In this document: in pieces, positions 44,170 through 53,358 of the stretch
Layout of the letters: each line of letters begins with the position of its first letter
Numbering within the stretch: position 1 is the stretch's first letter
DNA from: Candidatus Neomicrothrix sp. UBA2517
Lineage (GTDB): Bacteria; Actinomycetota; Acidimicrobiia; Acidimicrobiales; UBA8592
Length of the DNA: 64,000 nucleotides
Direction: 5' to 3'
NCBI GenBank assembly: GCA_002341185.1
Contig: DDNP01000028.1
Location: 72,375-136,374 of the forward strand
The notes under the pieces: model-generated
The model's database searches: none
What the model saw: the letters and a program-made list of their open reading frames with translations, nothing else
Told to the model about the DNA's origin: nothing
Translations under genes and position numbers: made by a program

Positions 44170-45566
44170 GATAGATCCTCTGGAGTAGCGAAATGCCCAG
44201 CGATCGCAGTTGCTACTGCGACTCGAGGCGAAACCAAATGTGTGCGTCCACCGCGCCCTTGCCGTCCTTCGAAATTCCTATTACTTGTGCTAGCGCAACG
44301 TTCGCCGACGGTTAATTTGTCTGGATTCATAGCAAGGCACATTGAGCATCCAGGTTCACGCCAATCAAAACCGCTCTCAATAAAAATCTTGTGAAGCCCC
44401 TCTGCTTCAGCTTGTTCTTTCACGACTCTCGAACCGGGAACAACAAGAGTTCTCACTCCATTCGCAACGTTTCTTCCTTCAGCAACTTCTGCAGCGGACC
44501 GAAGGTCTTCAATTCTGCTGTTAGTGCAACTACCAATAAAGACTGTATCAACTGAAATACTCTTCATTTCTGATCCTGCCTGTAGTCCCATATATTCCAA
44601 TGCACGTTCCGCTGCTTCACGTTCAGCTGGGTCGGCATAGTCTTGGGGGTTGGGAATAGAGCCGGAAACAGGAATGACCTGCCCGGGGTTGGTTCCCCAC
44701 GTCACCTGAGGCGTAATCGTTGAGCCATCAAGAACAACTTCTCGATCAAAAGTAGCATCCTTGTCAGTAAATAAAGTCTTCCAGTAGGCAACAGCTTCAT
44801 CCCAACCCTCTCCCTCAGGGCAGTTCTCAAGACCTCTTAAATATTCAAAAGTGACTTCATCGGGGGCGATTAGGCCAGCCTTCGCACCAAACTCTATTGA
44901 CATATTGCAAAGGGTCATTCGACCTTCCATAGAAAGGTTTTCAACAACTGCCCCTCGGAATTCTGCAATAGCGCCTATCCCACCTCCAGTTCCTACTTCA
45001 TTCAATATTGCAAGCACAACGTCTTTCGCTGTTGACCCTTCAGGTAACTCTCCATTAATGGTGATAGACATAGTTTCTTGAACGGGTTGCGGAAGCGTCT
45101 GCGTTGCGAGTACGTGCTCCACTTCACTGGTACCTATGCCAAAAGCAAGAGCTCCAAAGGCCCCATGTGTCGAAGTATGGCTATCACCACAGACAACAGT
45201 CATCCCCGGCTGGGTTAACCCTAGTTCGGGCCCAATTACGTGCACAATGCCTTGGTGAGGGTCCCCCATTGGGAAATTAGTGATTCCAAATTCTTTAGTG
45301 TTGTTTCTAAGAGTTTCAATTTGCTTCAAGCTAATCTCATCTGCGATTGGTTGATCAATATTCTCTGTGGGCACGTTGTGATCCTCTGTCGCTACCGTCA
45401 AGTCAGGTCGGCGAACCTTCCTACCATTGAGGCGTAACCCATCAAAAGCTTGGGGTGAAGTCACTTCATGGATCAAGTGAAGGTCAATATAAAGTAAATC
45501 AGGGAGTCCATCTCCTGAACGAACAAGATGATTATTCCAAATCTTCTGACTTAAAGTTTTCCCCAC
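44166..45566 (-). CDS. leuC: 3-isopropylmalate dehydratase large subunit
   Basis: Aconitase-family 4Fe-4S enzyme of 466 residues. The cluster cysteines are in FIGSCTNSRIEDL (about 345) and PGCSMCLAMNPD (about 406 and 409). VCGDSHTSTHGAFGALAFGIGTSEVEH is the conserved substrate-binding stretch. The length is normal. It is the first gene of the leuC-leuD unit. Confidence 0.96.
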   Translation of the reverse strand: MGKTLSQKIWNNHLVRSGDGLPDLLYIDLHLIHEVTSPQAFDGLRLNGRKVRRPDLTVATEDHNVPTENIDQPIADEISLKQIETLRNNTKEFGITNFPMGDPHQGIVHVIGPELGLTQPGMTVVCGDSHTSTHGAFGALAFGIGTSEVEHVLATQTLPQPVQETMSITINGELPEGSTAKDVVLAILNEVGTGGGIGAIAEFRGAVVENLSMEGRMTLCNMSIEFGAKAGLIAPDEVTFEYLRGLENCPEGEGWDEAVAYWKTLFTDKDATFDREVVLDGSTITPQVTWGTNPGQVIPVSGSIPNPQDYADPAEREAAERALEYMGLQAGSEMKSISVDTVFIGSCTNSRIEDLRSAAEVAEGRNVANGVRTLVVPGSRVVKEQAEAEGLHKIFIESGFDWREPGCSMCLAMNPDKLTVGERCASTSNRNFEGRQGRGGRTHLVSPRVAVATAIAGHFATPEDLS

Positions 45567-45607
45567 GACTCTCCTTAACTCTGCATAGTGTAGCGAGTAA
45601 GTGAGGA

Positions 45608-46276
45608 TTAGCTATCAGAAATAACCTCAGAATCATCGAGGTTTTCACAATTTACAACTTGGAGATCGTCAAGGTTAGTAGCTGGTAAATCACCTGTTCG
45701 CGACCAAAGTTGAACAGAAGGAGCTACTGGATCTTGAAAAGCAATCCATGTTCCTGCAGCATTCTTGCCACTGAATAGAGCGCTTGGAGGTGGATCAATC
45801 TGTTTAACAGGATTTGTATCGCCAGCGCACATGTATGCATTCACAGTAGTTATTTCATTATTTGAACTAGCAAGCACTTGAGGTGCCGCTGTGCCCGACT
45901 CAAATCGATCAAATAGATAAAGAGCTAAGATGCCTACAGAAACGAGAAGAATAAGTGAAGCCAGAGTCCCCACAATCAATCTTGGCCAATCTGTTCCTAA
46001 ATAATAGTCATTAGGGTGATAGTAACTTGATGGTTCTCCTTTACGAGGTCGCTGCCTTTCAGGATTCGAATCGCCAGTAACTACCGAACTATATGCTTTA
46101 TTTTGGACCATGGGCTTCGAAGGATAAAGTCCTTGATTCCCAAAGATCATTTTCCCTTTACTAATATTGCTTTCTGTAGCTTCCTCAGGGGAGTCAGGGT
46201 AAAGACTTTCTTCAGGCATATTAGTATTTCCCGCATCATGTTCTAGGGGTTGTTCTGTCTTATCTTCTGATTCCAT
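45608..46276 (-). CDS. Single-pass membrane protein of unknown function
   Basis: The 222-residue protein has an acidic, Pro/Ser-rich N-terminal half (about 1-97), presumably cytoplasmic, one membrane helix (about 99-121, LIVGTLASLILLVSVGILALYLF) and an extracellular C-terminal part of about 100 residues with two or three cysteines (MCAGD, VNCEN). I do not recognise the family. It sits between leuC and greA on the same strand with gaps of 41-42 bp. Confidence 0.6.
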   Translation of the reverse strand: MESEDKTEQPLEHDAGNTNMPEESLYPDSPEEATESNISKGKMIFGNQGLYPSKPMVQNKAYSSVVTGDSNPERQRPRKGEPSSYYHPNDYYLGTDWPRLIVGTLASLILLVSVGILALYLFDRFESGTAAPQVLASSNNEITTVNAYMCAGDTNPVKQIDPPPSALFSGKNAAGTWIAFQDPVAPSVQLWSRTGDLPATNLDDLQVVNCENLDDSEVISDS

Positions 46277-46318
46277 TTAATTAGTTTTGTCTATAAGAGG
46301 ATGGTATATACGTATATG

Positions 46319-46786
46319 TCAATCAATTTCTACAATTTCGACTTCAAGCAAGCCACCTGGTGCACTGAATTTAATAACCTCTCCGACCTTGCTTCCCAAA
46401 AGAGCTTCGCCCAGAGGTGATGTAGGAGAGACAACTTCGGCATCTTCTATTCGTTCTTCGATAGATCCAACCAAGTATCTCTCAAGTTCGTCATCTCCTA
46501 CATATTGGATAGATACAACTGATCCTTCGCGCACCATACCCCCACTAGTTGTCTCTGCGACAATCTCTGCATTCTCGAGAATAGAAGAAATATGGGCAAT
46601 TCGCCCTTCCATTTTCCCCTGTTCCTCTTTCGCTGCATGGTAGTCACCGTTCTCAGAGAGGTCACCTAGTTCTCGAGCTGTTTCAATTTTTCGCGCAATA
46701 TCTATTCGACCAGTTGTTGTTAAAAGTGAATATTCTTCATTTAAGCGGTCAAACGCTGCTTGTGAAAGTTTTTGTACTTGAGCCAT
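46319..46786 (-). CDS. greA: Transcription elongation factor GreA
   Basis: Rescues backtracked RNA polymerase by stimulating cleavage of the transcript. The 155 residues form an N-terminal coiled coil (about 8-75) with the tip acidic pair in ARELGDLSENGDYHAAKEEQ (about 35-54) and a C-terminal FKBP-like domain with VSPTSPLGEALLGSKVGE. The length is typical. A TAACAT hexamer 6 nt before the ATG and the absence of a Shine-Dalgarno sequence would fit a leaderless mRNA, weakly. Confidence 0.94.
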   Translation of the reverse strand: MAQVQKLSQAAFDRLNEEYSLLTTTGRIDIARKIETARELGDLSENGDYHAAKEEQGKMEGRIAHISSILENAEIVAETTSGGMVREGSVVSIQYVGDDELERYLVGSIEERIEDAEVVSPTSPLGEALLGSKVGEVIKFSAPGGLLEVEIVEID

Positions 46787-46942
46787 ATCAAAATGTTACC
46801 TGTGTTTTAACGTTTGCGATTCTGAAATTAACTGCGAGACTGCAGAAAAGGAAGAAAGCACCTATCATCAGTAACGTCAATATTCTAATAAATAAATGAC
46901 ATAATCGATGAAACGCAGGAAAAGTAGAGCAGAGGAGACCTT

Positions 46943-47941
46943 TTGAGCCATAAAGTAGGAATCATCGGGGGAGACGGAATCGGACCTGAAGTCATCGCCG
47001 AAGGTCTAAAAGTTATTGCGGCCAGTGGTATTGACATTGACCTTCACAATTATGACCTTGGAGGCTCAAGATACATCAAAGATGGAACGATATTGCCTGA
47101 TTCAATCCTTGAAGAATGGAGAGGTCTAGATGCACTCTATTTAGGAGCTGTAGGAACACCGGAAGTTCCCCCAGGCATCATCGAACGTGGATTGCTGCTC
47201 AAGATGAGATTTGAACTTGATTTATACATTAATCTCCGACCATTCGTGAAAGAAGCAACTGAAGATACTGAGGATCATAATTTTATAGTTATACGAGAAA
47301 ATACTGAAGGGACTTATGCTGGTGAAGGTGGTTTCCTCAGAAAAAATACTAGTCATGAGGTAGCAACTCAAGGATCTGTAAATACTAGGTTAGGGGTTGA
47401 AAGATGCATACGCTACGCTTTTGAACTCGCTAACAAACGTGACGATAAGCATCTCACTCTTGTTCACAAAACAAACGTCCTTACCTTCTCTGGCGACCTT
47501 TGGGAAAGAACATTTAATGCTGTAGCAACAGAATATCCACAAATCGAAACAGAATATAACCATGTAGACGCAGCTTGCATATACATGGTTCAAGATCCCA
47601 AGAGGTACGGCGTTATCGTCACTGATAATCTTTTTGGAGATATTCTAACTGACCTAGGAGGAGCAGTTTCAGGAGGAATAGGCCTTGCTTGCTCGGCTAA
47701 TCTCAATCCAGAAAAAACTGCTCCTTCAATGTTTGAACCCGTACATGGTTCAGCACCCGATATCGTGGGAACAGGGCAGGCAAACCCAACTGCCGCGATA
47801 CTAAGCGGAGCGCTTATGCTTGATTTTCTAGGCGAAATAGAAGCGGCAAAGAAAATAGAGAATGCCTGCGCAAAACCAGAAACGCAAAAAGGAACAACAA
47901 CTGAGATCGGCGATGCAATTGCCAAACTCGTGACAACGTAA
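46943..47941 (+). CDS. leuB: 3-isopropylmalate dehydrogenase
   Basis: Oxidative decarboxylation in leucine synthesis, and of 2-methylmalate-derived intermediates if CimA is used. The 332-residue protein shows IGGDGIGPEV near the start, FIVIRENTEGTYAGEGG (about 113-129), VHKTNVL and the metal-binding VTDNLFGDILTDLG (about 225-238), then VHGSAPDI. The start codon is TTG with GAGGAG 7-8 nt upstream. It is first of a leuB-ilvE-cimA unit. Confidence 0.92.
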   Translation: MSHKVGIIGGDGIGPEVIAEGLKVIAASGIDIDLHNYDLGGSRYIKDGTILPDSILEEWRGLDALYLGAVGTPEVPPGIIERGLLLKMRFELDLYINLRPFVKEATEDTEDHNFIVIRENTEGTYAGEGGFLRKNTSHEVATQGSVNTRLGVERCIRYAFELANKRDDKHLTLVHKTNVLTFSGDLWERTFNAVATEYPQIETEYNHVDAACIYMVQDPKRYGVIVTDNLFGDILTDLGGAVSGGIGLACSANLNPEKTAPSMFEPVHGSAPDIVGTGQANPTAAILSGALMLDFLGEIEAAKKIENACAKPETQKGTTTEIGDAIAKLVTT

Positions 47942-47952
47942 AGAAGGTAAAT

Positions 47953-48867
47953 ATGCCGATTGAATCAACGAAAAGCATCTGGATGAATGGTGAGCTAATC
48001 CCATGGGATGAGGCTCAAATACATGTCCTAACACATACCCTTCACTACGGAACCGGAATATTTGAAGGTATCCGTGCCTACGAAACAGAAAGCGGACCAG
48101 CAATCTTTCGATTGAAAGAACACATGGATAGGTTAATAAATTCTGCAAAGATACTTTCAATTCCTATGCCCTACACTTCGGAAGAGCTTCAAGTAGCTGC
48201 AAAAGCAGTCGTTAAAGATTCTGGACTAAGTAGCTGCTACATACGACCCATCGCATATTACGGTTATGGAGAAATGGGATTAGCGACTATGAATTGCACC
48301 GTAGATGTAGCAATTGCCTGTTGGCCGTGGGGAGCTTATCTAGGTGATGACGCGGCCACGAAAGGTGTTCGCATGAAGATATCTTCATGGGTGCGCCACG
48401 ACCACAACATAATGCCCCCAGCCTCAAAGACCACTGGGAACTATGCGAATTCAACACTTGCAAAAATGGAAGCTCTCAATGCCGGTTATGACGAAGCCGT
48501 AATGCTCAACAAAGAAGGTTTAGTCGCTGAATGTTCAGGAGAAAATCTCTTCGTATGTCGTAACGGAAAAATTATGACTCCCCCGCTCGTATCCGGAGCC
48601 CTGGAGGGCATAACCCAACACACGGTAATGTCATTTGTTCGTGACTTAGGGCATGAAGTCACATTCGAAGCTCTTGCACGCTCAGATCTATACACGGCCG
48701 ATGAAATATTTGTTGTTGGCACAGCAGCCGAAGTAAGTGCAGTCAATAGCGTAGATGATCGCCCTGTTCTATGTCCGGGTCCTATAACTACACAAGTAGC
48801 TGAACTTTATGCTGATACAGTTCGTGGAAAGAACTCAAAGTATGCGCACTGGTGTGAGGAAGTTTGA
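47953..48867 (+). CDS. ilvE: Branched-chain amino acid aminotransferase
   Basis: Fold-type IV PLP enzyme of 304 residues. It shows HTLHYGTGIFEGIRAYET (about 27-44), YIRPIAYYGYGEMGL, the PLP lysine in ASKTTGNYANS (about 159), ECSGENLF and GTAAEVSAV. It is 11 nt after leuB, and its stop overlaps the cimA ATG by one base. Confidence 0.93.
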   Translation: MPIESTKSIWMNGELIPWDEAQIHVLTHTLHYGTGIFEGIRAYETESGPAIFRLKEHMDRLINSAKILSIPMPYTSEELQVAAKAVVKDSGLSSCYIRPIAYYGYGEMGLATMNCTVDVAIACWPWGAYLGDDAATKGVRMKISSWVRHDHNIMPPASKTTGNYANSTLAKMEALNAGYDEAVMLNKEGLVAECSGENLFVCRNGKIMTPPLVSGALEGITQHTVMSFVRDLGHEVTFEALARSDLYTADEIFVVGTAAEVSAVNSVDDRPVLCPGPITTQVAELYADTVRGKNSKYAHWCEEV

Positions 48868-50480
48868 TGCTAAACCCATCCGTAAAGTCAGTAGAAATTT
48901 ATGACACGACACTCAGGGATGGAAGTCAACTCGAAGGGATATCTCTAACTGTCGAGGATAAGCTACGGATAGCTGAGCAGTTAGACCAGCTCGGCGTTCA
49001 TTACATTGAGGGAGGATGGCCCGGAGCCAACCCTAAAGATGATGAGTTTTTCCTCAGGGCTAAAAAAGAACTTAATCTTAAGAGATCTGAGTTTGTCGCT
49101 TTCGGCTCTACACGCCGAGCAAAAGGAAAAGTTGACCAAGACCAAACCCTTGCCAATCTAATAAGTGCAGATACCGATATCGTTTGCATCGTAGGTAAAT
49201 GCTGGGATTATCATGTTACTGAAGCATTACAAACTTCGTTAGAAGAAGGTATTGCAATGGTCACTGATTCAATTGCGTATCTCGTGAGTAATGGCAAGCG
49301 CGTCTTTTTCGATGCTGAACACTTCTTTGATGGGTATCAAAACAACCCAGAATTTTCTCTGAGCGTTCTTGAAGCTGCCTCCATAGCTGGAGCAGAACGC
49401 TTAATTTTGTGTGATACTAATGGAGGCTCACTTCCTCATGACGTTTCAGCAGCTGTAACTAGTGTGGCAAGCCATTTAGACACCGGCATCGGAATTCATT
49501 TACACAACGACACAGGGTGCGGCGTTGCAAACGCAATCGCTGGAGTAACGGCTGGAGCAGTGCAAGTCCAAGGAACTATAAATGGATATGGTGAACGAAC
49601 TGGCAATTGTGACTTAGTCGCAATTATCGCTAATCTCTCTCTAAAAATGGGGATAGAAACAATCCCATCAGAAAACCTTGACTTGTTAACTCCAGTTAGT
49701 CATCACATTGCCGAATTAGTGAATATCACGTTGAACCCTCAACAGCCCTACACAGGGGCATCAGCATTCGCCCATAAAGCAGGTCTCCATGTAAGTGCGA
49801 TTTCTAAAAGGCCTGACGCTTATGAACACGTTTCCCCTGAGAGTATAGGGAATGGCACAAGGTTCCTCGTCTCGGAAATGGCAGGAAAGTCAACGCTGGA
49901 ACTTAAGGCCAAAGAAATAGGAATCGAACTCGATGGTAAAACAATAGGTGACGTAGTAGAAGCCCTTAAAAAATTAGAATATGAGGGTTACCACTTCGAA
50001 GTAGCTGACGCTTCTTTAGAGTTATTAATGAGAGGAGCAAGCGGGTGGTCCCAAAATTTCTTTAACTTGAAGAAATTCTCAGTGGACATGAACCACGTCG
50101 GCTCAGGTAGTCGAGCATGGAACGAAATTTCTGTGGATGTTGACACGCGAGCCGTAGTTGACCTTGAAATAAATGGTGAAGAACTCGTTGGGGTAGGAGA
50201 TGGAAATGGGCCAGTGAATGCAATAGATACTGCATTGCGATCCGTGCTTATAGAGACTTATCCAGAGTTAGCGCAGATATCTTTAGTCGATTATAAAGTG
50301 AGAGTTCTTGACACCGAAAAAGGCACAGGAGCTGTAACCAGAGTACTTTTGGATAGCAGCAATGGCGAAGACACATGGACAACCATCGGCGTTTCAGAAA
50401 ATATAATTGAAGCAAGCTGGCAGGCACTTGTGGATTCAATCGTCTATGGCCTTTTGCGTGCCCGTGCTGCCGCAAACTGA
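48867..50480 (+). CDS. cimA: (R)-citramalate synthase
   Basis: Condenses pyruvate and acetyl-CoA to citramalate, the first step of the threonine-independent isoleucine route. The protein has an HMGL-like TIM barrel (about 1-290) with IYDTTLRDGSQLEGIS, GGWPGANPKDDEF, LCDTNGG and IHLHNDTGCGVAN, then a linker and a C-terminal regulatory dimer domain (about 390-537). GGWPG and the LHNDTGC form are typical of the CimA group (TIGR00977) rather than LeuA. ATG at 48867 (TGATG with the ilvE stop) is preferred over TTG at 48864. Placement with leuB and ilvE supports the call. Confidence 0.92.
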   Translation: MLNPSVKSVEIYDTTLRDGSQLEGISLTVEDKLRIAEQLDQLGVHYIEGGWPGANPKDDEFFLRAKKELNLKRSEFVAFGSTRRAKGKVDQDQTLANLISADTDIVCIVGKCWDYHVTEALQTSLEEGIAMVTDSIAYLVSNGKRVFFDAEHFFDGYQNNPEFSLSVLEAASIAGAERLILCDTNGGSLPHDVSAAVTSVASHLDTGIGIHLHNDTGCGVANAIAGVTAGAVQVQGTINGYGERTGNCDLVAIIANLSLKMGIETIPSENLDLLTPVSHHIAELVNITLNPQQPYTGASAFAHKAGLHVSAISKRPDAYEHVSPESIGNGTRFLVSEMAGKSTLELKAKEIGIELDGKTIGDVVEALKKLEYEGYHFEVADASLELLMRGASGWSQNFFNLKKFSVDMNHVGSGSRAWNEISVDVDTRAVVDLEINGEELVGVGDGNGPVNAIDTALRSVLIETYPELAQISLVDYKVRVLDTEKGTGAVTRVLLDSSNGEDTWTTIGVSENIIEASWQALVDSIVYGLLRARAAAN

Positions 50481-50494
50481 ACTAAAGTTGAAAT

Positions 50495-51031
50495 ATGGCC
50501 GCTCCAAAATACGTTCCACCTCCAGTTCAGCAGACTAAATATTATCAATCAACTGCCAAAATAAAGCATTCCTCAGGAGTTGAAAGACCAGCTGAGATTT
50601 ATATACATAATGCAAATGAAGCAGGCACAGGCCACCCGGGGCCGGATCAAGGGTATGCTTTACGGTTGGTCAAAGATTTTAAAGACAAGATTTTTCTATT
50701 TCCAGGGGAACATTGGCAAGATGCTTCAGAAGTAGCAGTACTTACTGCATTAAAACGCGCCTCCCTCTTTGGAAGAGCTCCTTGTGCTCATGATATTGAA
50801 GCTGGTCTTTGGATTTGGGGTTATCTTGACTCAAACCCAGAAGACCAACTAATCGAAATCAGAAAAGGAAACTTCGGCCACATCGGATCAGGGCATAATT
50901 ACCTCAAACGCCGTTACGTTTCCGATGCGGTTTCATCATCTAGTTTAAAGAGACCGCTTGACCAAATCCGAATGGACTACGGAAAAAGCTGGCGCACAAT
51001 GATCGACTCGTCAAAGCTGGAAGAAAGATAG
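50495..51031 (+). CDS. Conserved hypothetical protein
   Basis: The 178-residue protein has no signal peptide or membrane helix. It starts with a proline-rich AAPKYVPPP and contains GTGHPGPDQGYALRL, FPGEHWQDASEVAVLTALKRASLFGRAPCAHDIEAGLWIWGYLD and NYLKRRYV. I do not recognise the family. The tight placement (15 nt after cimA, 7 nt before gltX) suggests a constant cytoplasmic role in this lineage. Confidence 0.65.
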   Translation: MAAPKYVPPPVQQTKYYQSTAKIKHSSGVERPAEIYIHNANEAGTGHPGPDQGYALRLVKDFKDKIFLFPGEHWQDASEVAVLTALKRASLFGRAPCAHDIEAGLWIWGYLDSNPEDQLIEIRKGNFGHIGSGHNYLKRRYVSDAVSSSSLKRPLDQIRMDYGKSWRTMIDSSKLEER

Positions 51032-51037
51032 TTCACC

Positions 51038-52447
51038 TTGTCACCTACTGCAACGCGTGTTCGGTTCGCTCCGGCACCTTCAGGATACCTTCATGTAGGT
51101 TCAGCAAGATCAGCGTTATTTAATTGGCTTTTCGCTAATAAAATGGACGGAACACTCATTCTTCGCATCGAAGACACAAATACTGAATTAGCTAAACCAG
51201 AATTTTATGATGCTATAACAGAACCCTTAAAGTGGCTCGGTCTCAAGTGGGATGAAGGGCCCTTCTACCAATCACAAAGGGTAGAGAAATACTTGAACGC
51301 AATTAAAAGGCTTTTGGATGAAAGCCTTGCCTACTGTTGTGACTGCAGTCGTGAAAGCATAGAAGCAAGAAATAAGACTAAAGGATTTAAAGGCGGATAT
51401 GACGGACACTGTCGCGATAGAGAGATTCGAGACGGTCCGAACGTGACCATCAGATTCAAAACACCGAAGAATCAAACTGTTGAAATCAAAGATTCGATAC
51501 GAGGAAATGTCACCTTTGATACTAATGAATTAGAAGACTTTATCATACGCAGGAGTAACGGAACCCCTGTTTTTCTCGTAGCGAACACAGTTGATGATGC
51601 AGATATGCAAATAACGCATGTAATAAGAGGGGAAGACCTTCTTAATACAACGCCAAAAATATTACTTATGTGGGAGGCACTCGGATACGGCCCATCTCCT
51701 CAATACGCGCATCTACCCCTGCTAGTTGGAGAAGATAAGAAAAAGCTTTCAAAGAGAAAACACTCCGTGGCCCTAGGTGAATTTAAAACAATGGGAATAC
51801 TTCCTGAGTCAATGGTTAACTACCTTGCACTACTTGGATGGGGGCCAAATGATGATAAAGAAATTAGGCCTATTGAAGAAATAATTTCCTTATTTTCACT
51901 TGAAGATATCAATAAAGCACCAGCTTATTTTGATATGAAAAAGCTCTATCACATCAACGCAGAATATATCAGAGCACTTCCGCCTGAAATGTTCGTTTCC
52001 ACCGTTATTGAGTATTTCCAACTAATCAAATGGGAACCTGCATACCTCACCCCGAAGGTGCTTCATGATTTAGCATCTTCAATTCAAGAAAGAATAGAGA
52101 AACTTGCTGATGTTCCGAAACTCGTCGATTGGTTATTTGATGATGAATTCCCTGCCGAAACAGATGAAAAAGAGATTAAAAAAATCACCAAAGCTATGTC
52201 CCTAGACAAGGTAACTGATGTTCTAGACCTTGCAGTAGAAGAATTAGAAAAATGCACGTGGAATGAGACAACAATCGGTGAGACAATTAATGGCATAGGT
52301 CATACGCTTGAAACAAAGTCACAAGTACCTATTCGTATTGCTGTAACTGGAAGAAGAGTCGGCTTGCCATTATTTAAACCAATGGAAATATTGGGACGCC
52401 AAAAAGTTTTAGAAAGATTACGAGAAGCTCGAGCGGGCTTGGGGTAG
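51038..52447 (+). CDS. gltX: Glutamyl-tRNA synthetase
   Basis: Class I synthetase of 469 residues. RFAPAPSGYLHVGSARSALFN contains the HIGH element as HVGS (about 18-21). KKLSKRKHS (about 239-247) is the KMSKS loop. A Cys-rich insert CCDCSRESIEARNK...HC (about 100-127) looks like a zinc site. The start is TTG. No glutaminyl-tRNA synthetase is seen, and actinobacteria generally use a non-discriminating GluRS with GatCAB. Genes for tRNA-Glu and tRNA-Gln lie 0.7 kb downstream. Confidence 0.95.
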   Translation: MSPTATRVRFAPAPSGYLHVGSARSALFNWLFANKMDGTLILRIEDTNTELAKPEFYDAITEPLKWLGLKWDEGPFYQSQRVEKYLNAIKRLLDESLAYCCDCSRESIEARNKTKGFKGGYDGHCRDREIRDGPNVTIRFKTPKNQTVEIKDSIRGNVTFDTNELEDFIIRRSNGTPVFLVANTVDDADMQITHVIRGEDLLNTTPKILLMWEALGYGPSPQYAHLPLLVGEDKKKLSKRKHSVALGEFKTMGILPESMVNYLALLGWGPNDDKEIRPIEEIISLFSLEDINKAPAYFDMKKLYHINAEYIRALPPEMFVSTVIEYFQLIKWEPAYLTPKVLHDLASSIQERIEKLADVPKLVDWLFDDEFPAETDEKEIKKITKAMSLDKVTDVLDLAVEELEKCTWNETTIGETINGIGHTLETKSQVPIRIAVTGRRVGLPLFKPMEILGRQKVLERLREARAGLG

Positions 52448-52455
52448 AACCCATT

Positions 52456-53124
52456 ATGAAAGATTTAGATCAGCGCATAGATCATAAATCTGAACCAGAA
52501 GGTACTAGTTCTATGCGTAATGCAAATGTTGGAAGATTAGCAATGCTATTCGTAATGGCTTGTACCTTGTTAGCTTTAACATTTGTTGTTTTTACCTTTA
52601 TACAAGTTTGGTTTCAGAGCACGCGTGATGAAGTTAAAAGTGTTGACGTCATAGTTGTGCTTGGCGCAGCTCAATGGGATGGGATCCCTTCGCCTGTTCT
52701 AAAAGCCCGGTTAGACCACGCCCTAGATTTACACAACAGAGAAGTAGCGCCCTACATCGTTACTACTGGATCTAAACAGAAAGGTGATCGATTTACAGAA
52801 GCATATACAGGTTTAACTTATCTATTAGAAAGAGGTGTCCCTGAAAACAAAATAATTGTCGTTGTAGATGGTTTAGATACCTACCAGTCGCTCAGTGCCA
52901 CATCGAGCGCAATCCAACTTGCTGGACTCGGGAATCAAGTTTTGCTCGTATCAGACCCCTATCATGCTCTCCGAGCAAAGGAAATAGCACGCGAAGTAGG
53001 GCTTGAGCCATCATTCTCTCCAACAAGTCTTGATAGTTCTTTTGGACAATTGCTACGAGAAACTTTAGGCACATCAATTGGTCGTATAATCGGTTTCCGG
53101 CGAGCAAGCACATTAAGCGAATGA
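52456..53124 (+). CDS. YdcF/SanA-family membrane protein (DUF218)
   Basis: The 222-residue protein has one membrane helix (about 30-53) and a DUF218 domain with VDVIVVLGAAQWDGIPSPVLKARLDHAL (about 62-89), VTTGSKQKGD, EAYTGLTYLLERGVPENKI and LVSDPYHALRA. The family includes SanA, YdcF and ElyC, linked to envelope integrity; the enzymatic activity is unproven. Its stop lies 1 nt from the 3' end of tRNA-Glu on the other strand. Confidence 0.85.
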   Translation: MKDLDQRIDHKSEPEGTSSMRNANVGRLAMLFVMACTLLALTFVVFTFIQVWFQSTRDEVKSVDVIVVLGAAQWDGIPSPVLKARLDHALDLHNREVAPYIVTTGSKQKGDRFTEAYTGLTYLLERGVPENKIIVVVDGLDTYQSLSATSSAIQLAGLGNQVLLVSDPYHALRAKEIAREVGLEPSFSPTSLDSSFGQLLRETLGTSIGRIIGFRRASTLSE

Positions 53125-53125
53125 G

Positions 53126-53198
53126 TACCCCGTACGGGATTTGAACCCGTGCTACCACCTTGAGAGGGTGGCGTCCTAGGCCACTAGACGAACGGGGC
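53126..53198 (-). tRNA. tRNA-Glu (anticodon CTC)
   Basis: The minus strand folds as acceptor GCCCCGT/ACGGGGT (first pair G-T), anticodon stem CCACC/GGTGG with loop CTCTCAA (anticodon CTC), T arm CACGGG-TTCAAAT-CCCGT and discriminator A. It is 26 nt downstream of tRNA-Gln, in the same transcript. Confidence 0.94.
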
Positions 53199-53224
53199 GA
53201 GGACTTTCTATCTTACTTGATTTG

Positions 53225-53296
53225 CTCGGGGAGGAGGACTTGAACCCCCAATGACTGGATCAGAACCAGTTGTGTTACCAATTACACCATCCCCGA
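53225..53296 (-). tRNA. tRNA-Gln (anticodon CTG)
   Basis: The minus strand folds as acceptor TCGGGGA/TCCCCGA, anticodon stem ACTGG/CCAGT with loop TTCTGAT (anticodon CTG), T arm GGGGG-TTCAAGT-CCTCC and discriminator G. The weak U1-A72 first pair is a known tRNA-Gln identity feature. Confidence 0.94.
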
Positions 53297-53318
53297 AAAT
53301 CTTTTGTAGTGATGAGTT

Positions 53319-53348
53319 AGCCTAGCCACACCTTGAACCCCTACCCAA
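53319..53348 (-). promoter_or_regulatory. Promoter of the tRNA-Gln/tRNA-Glu unit
   Basis: On the minus strand TTGGGT (53348-53343), an 18-nt spacer and TAGGCT (53324-53319) precede tRNA-Gln by 22 nt. The match to sigma70 consensus is moderate, but position and direction fit the two tRNAs. Confidence 0.5.
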
Positions 53349-53358
53349 CATGATTCTG

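Noticed and set aside
52640..52660. Further TTGACGTCA-like words inside coding regions (for example near 6830 and 52647).
   Set aside because: They are imperfect and within genes, so they were not counted as copies of the TTGACGTCAA palindrome.
53126..53296. tRNA pair as an integration (attachment) site.
   Set aside because: No integrase, direct repeat of a tRNA 3' end or change in gene character is seen on either side.
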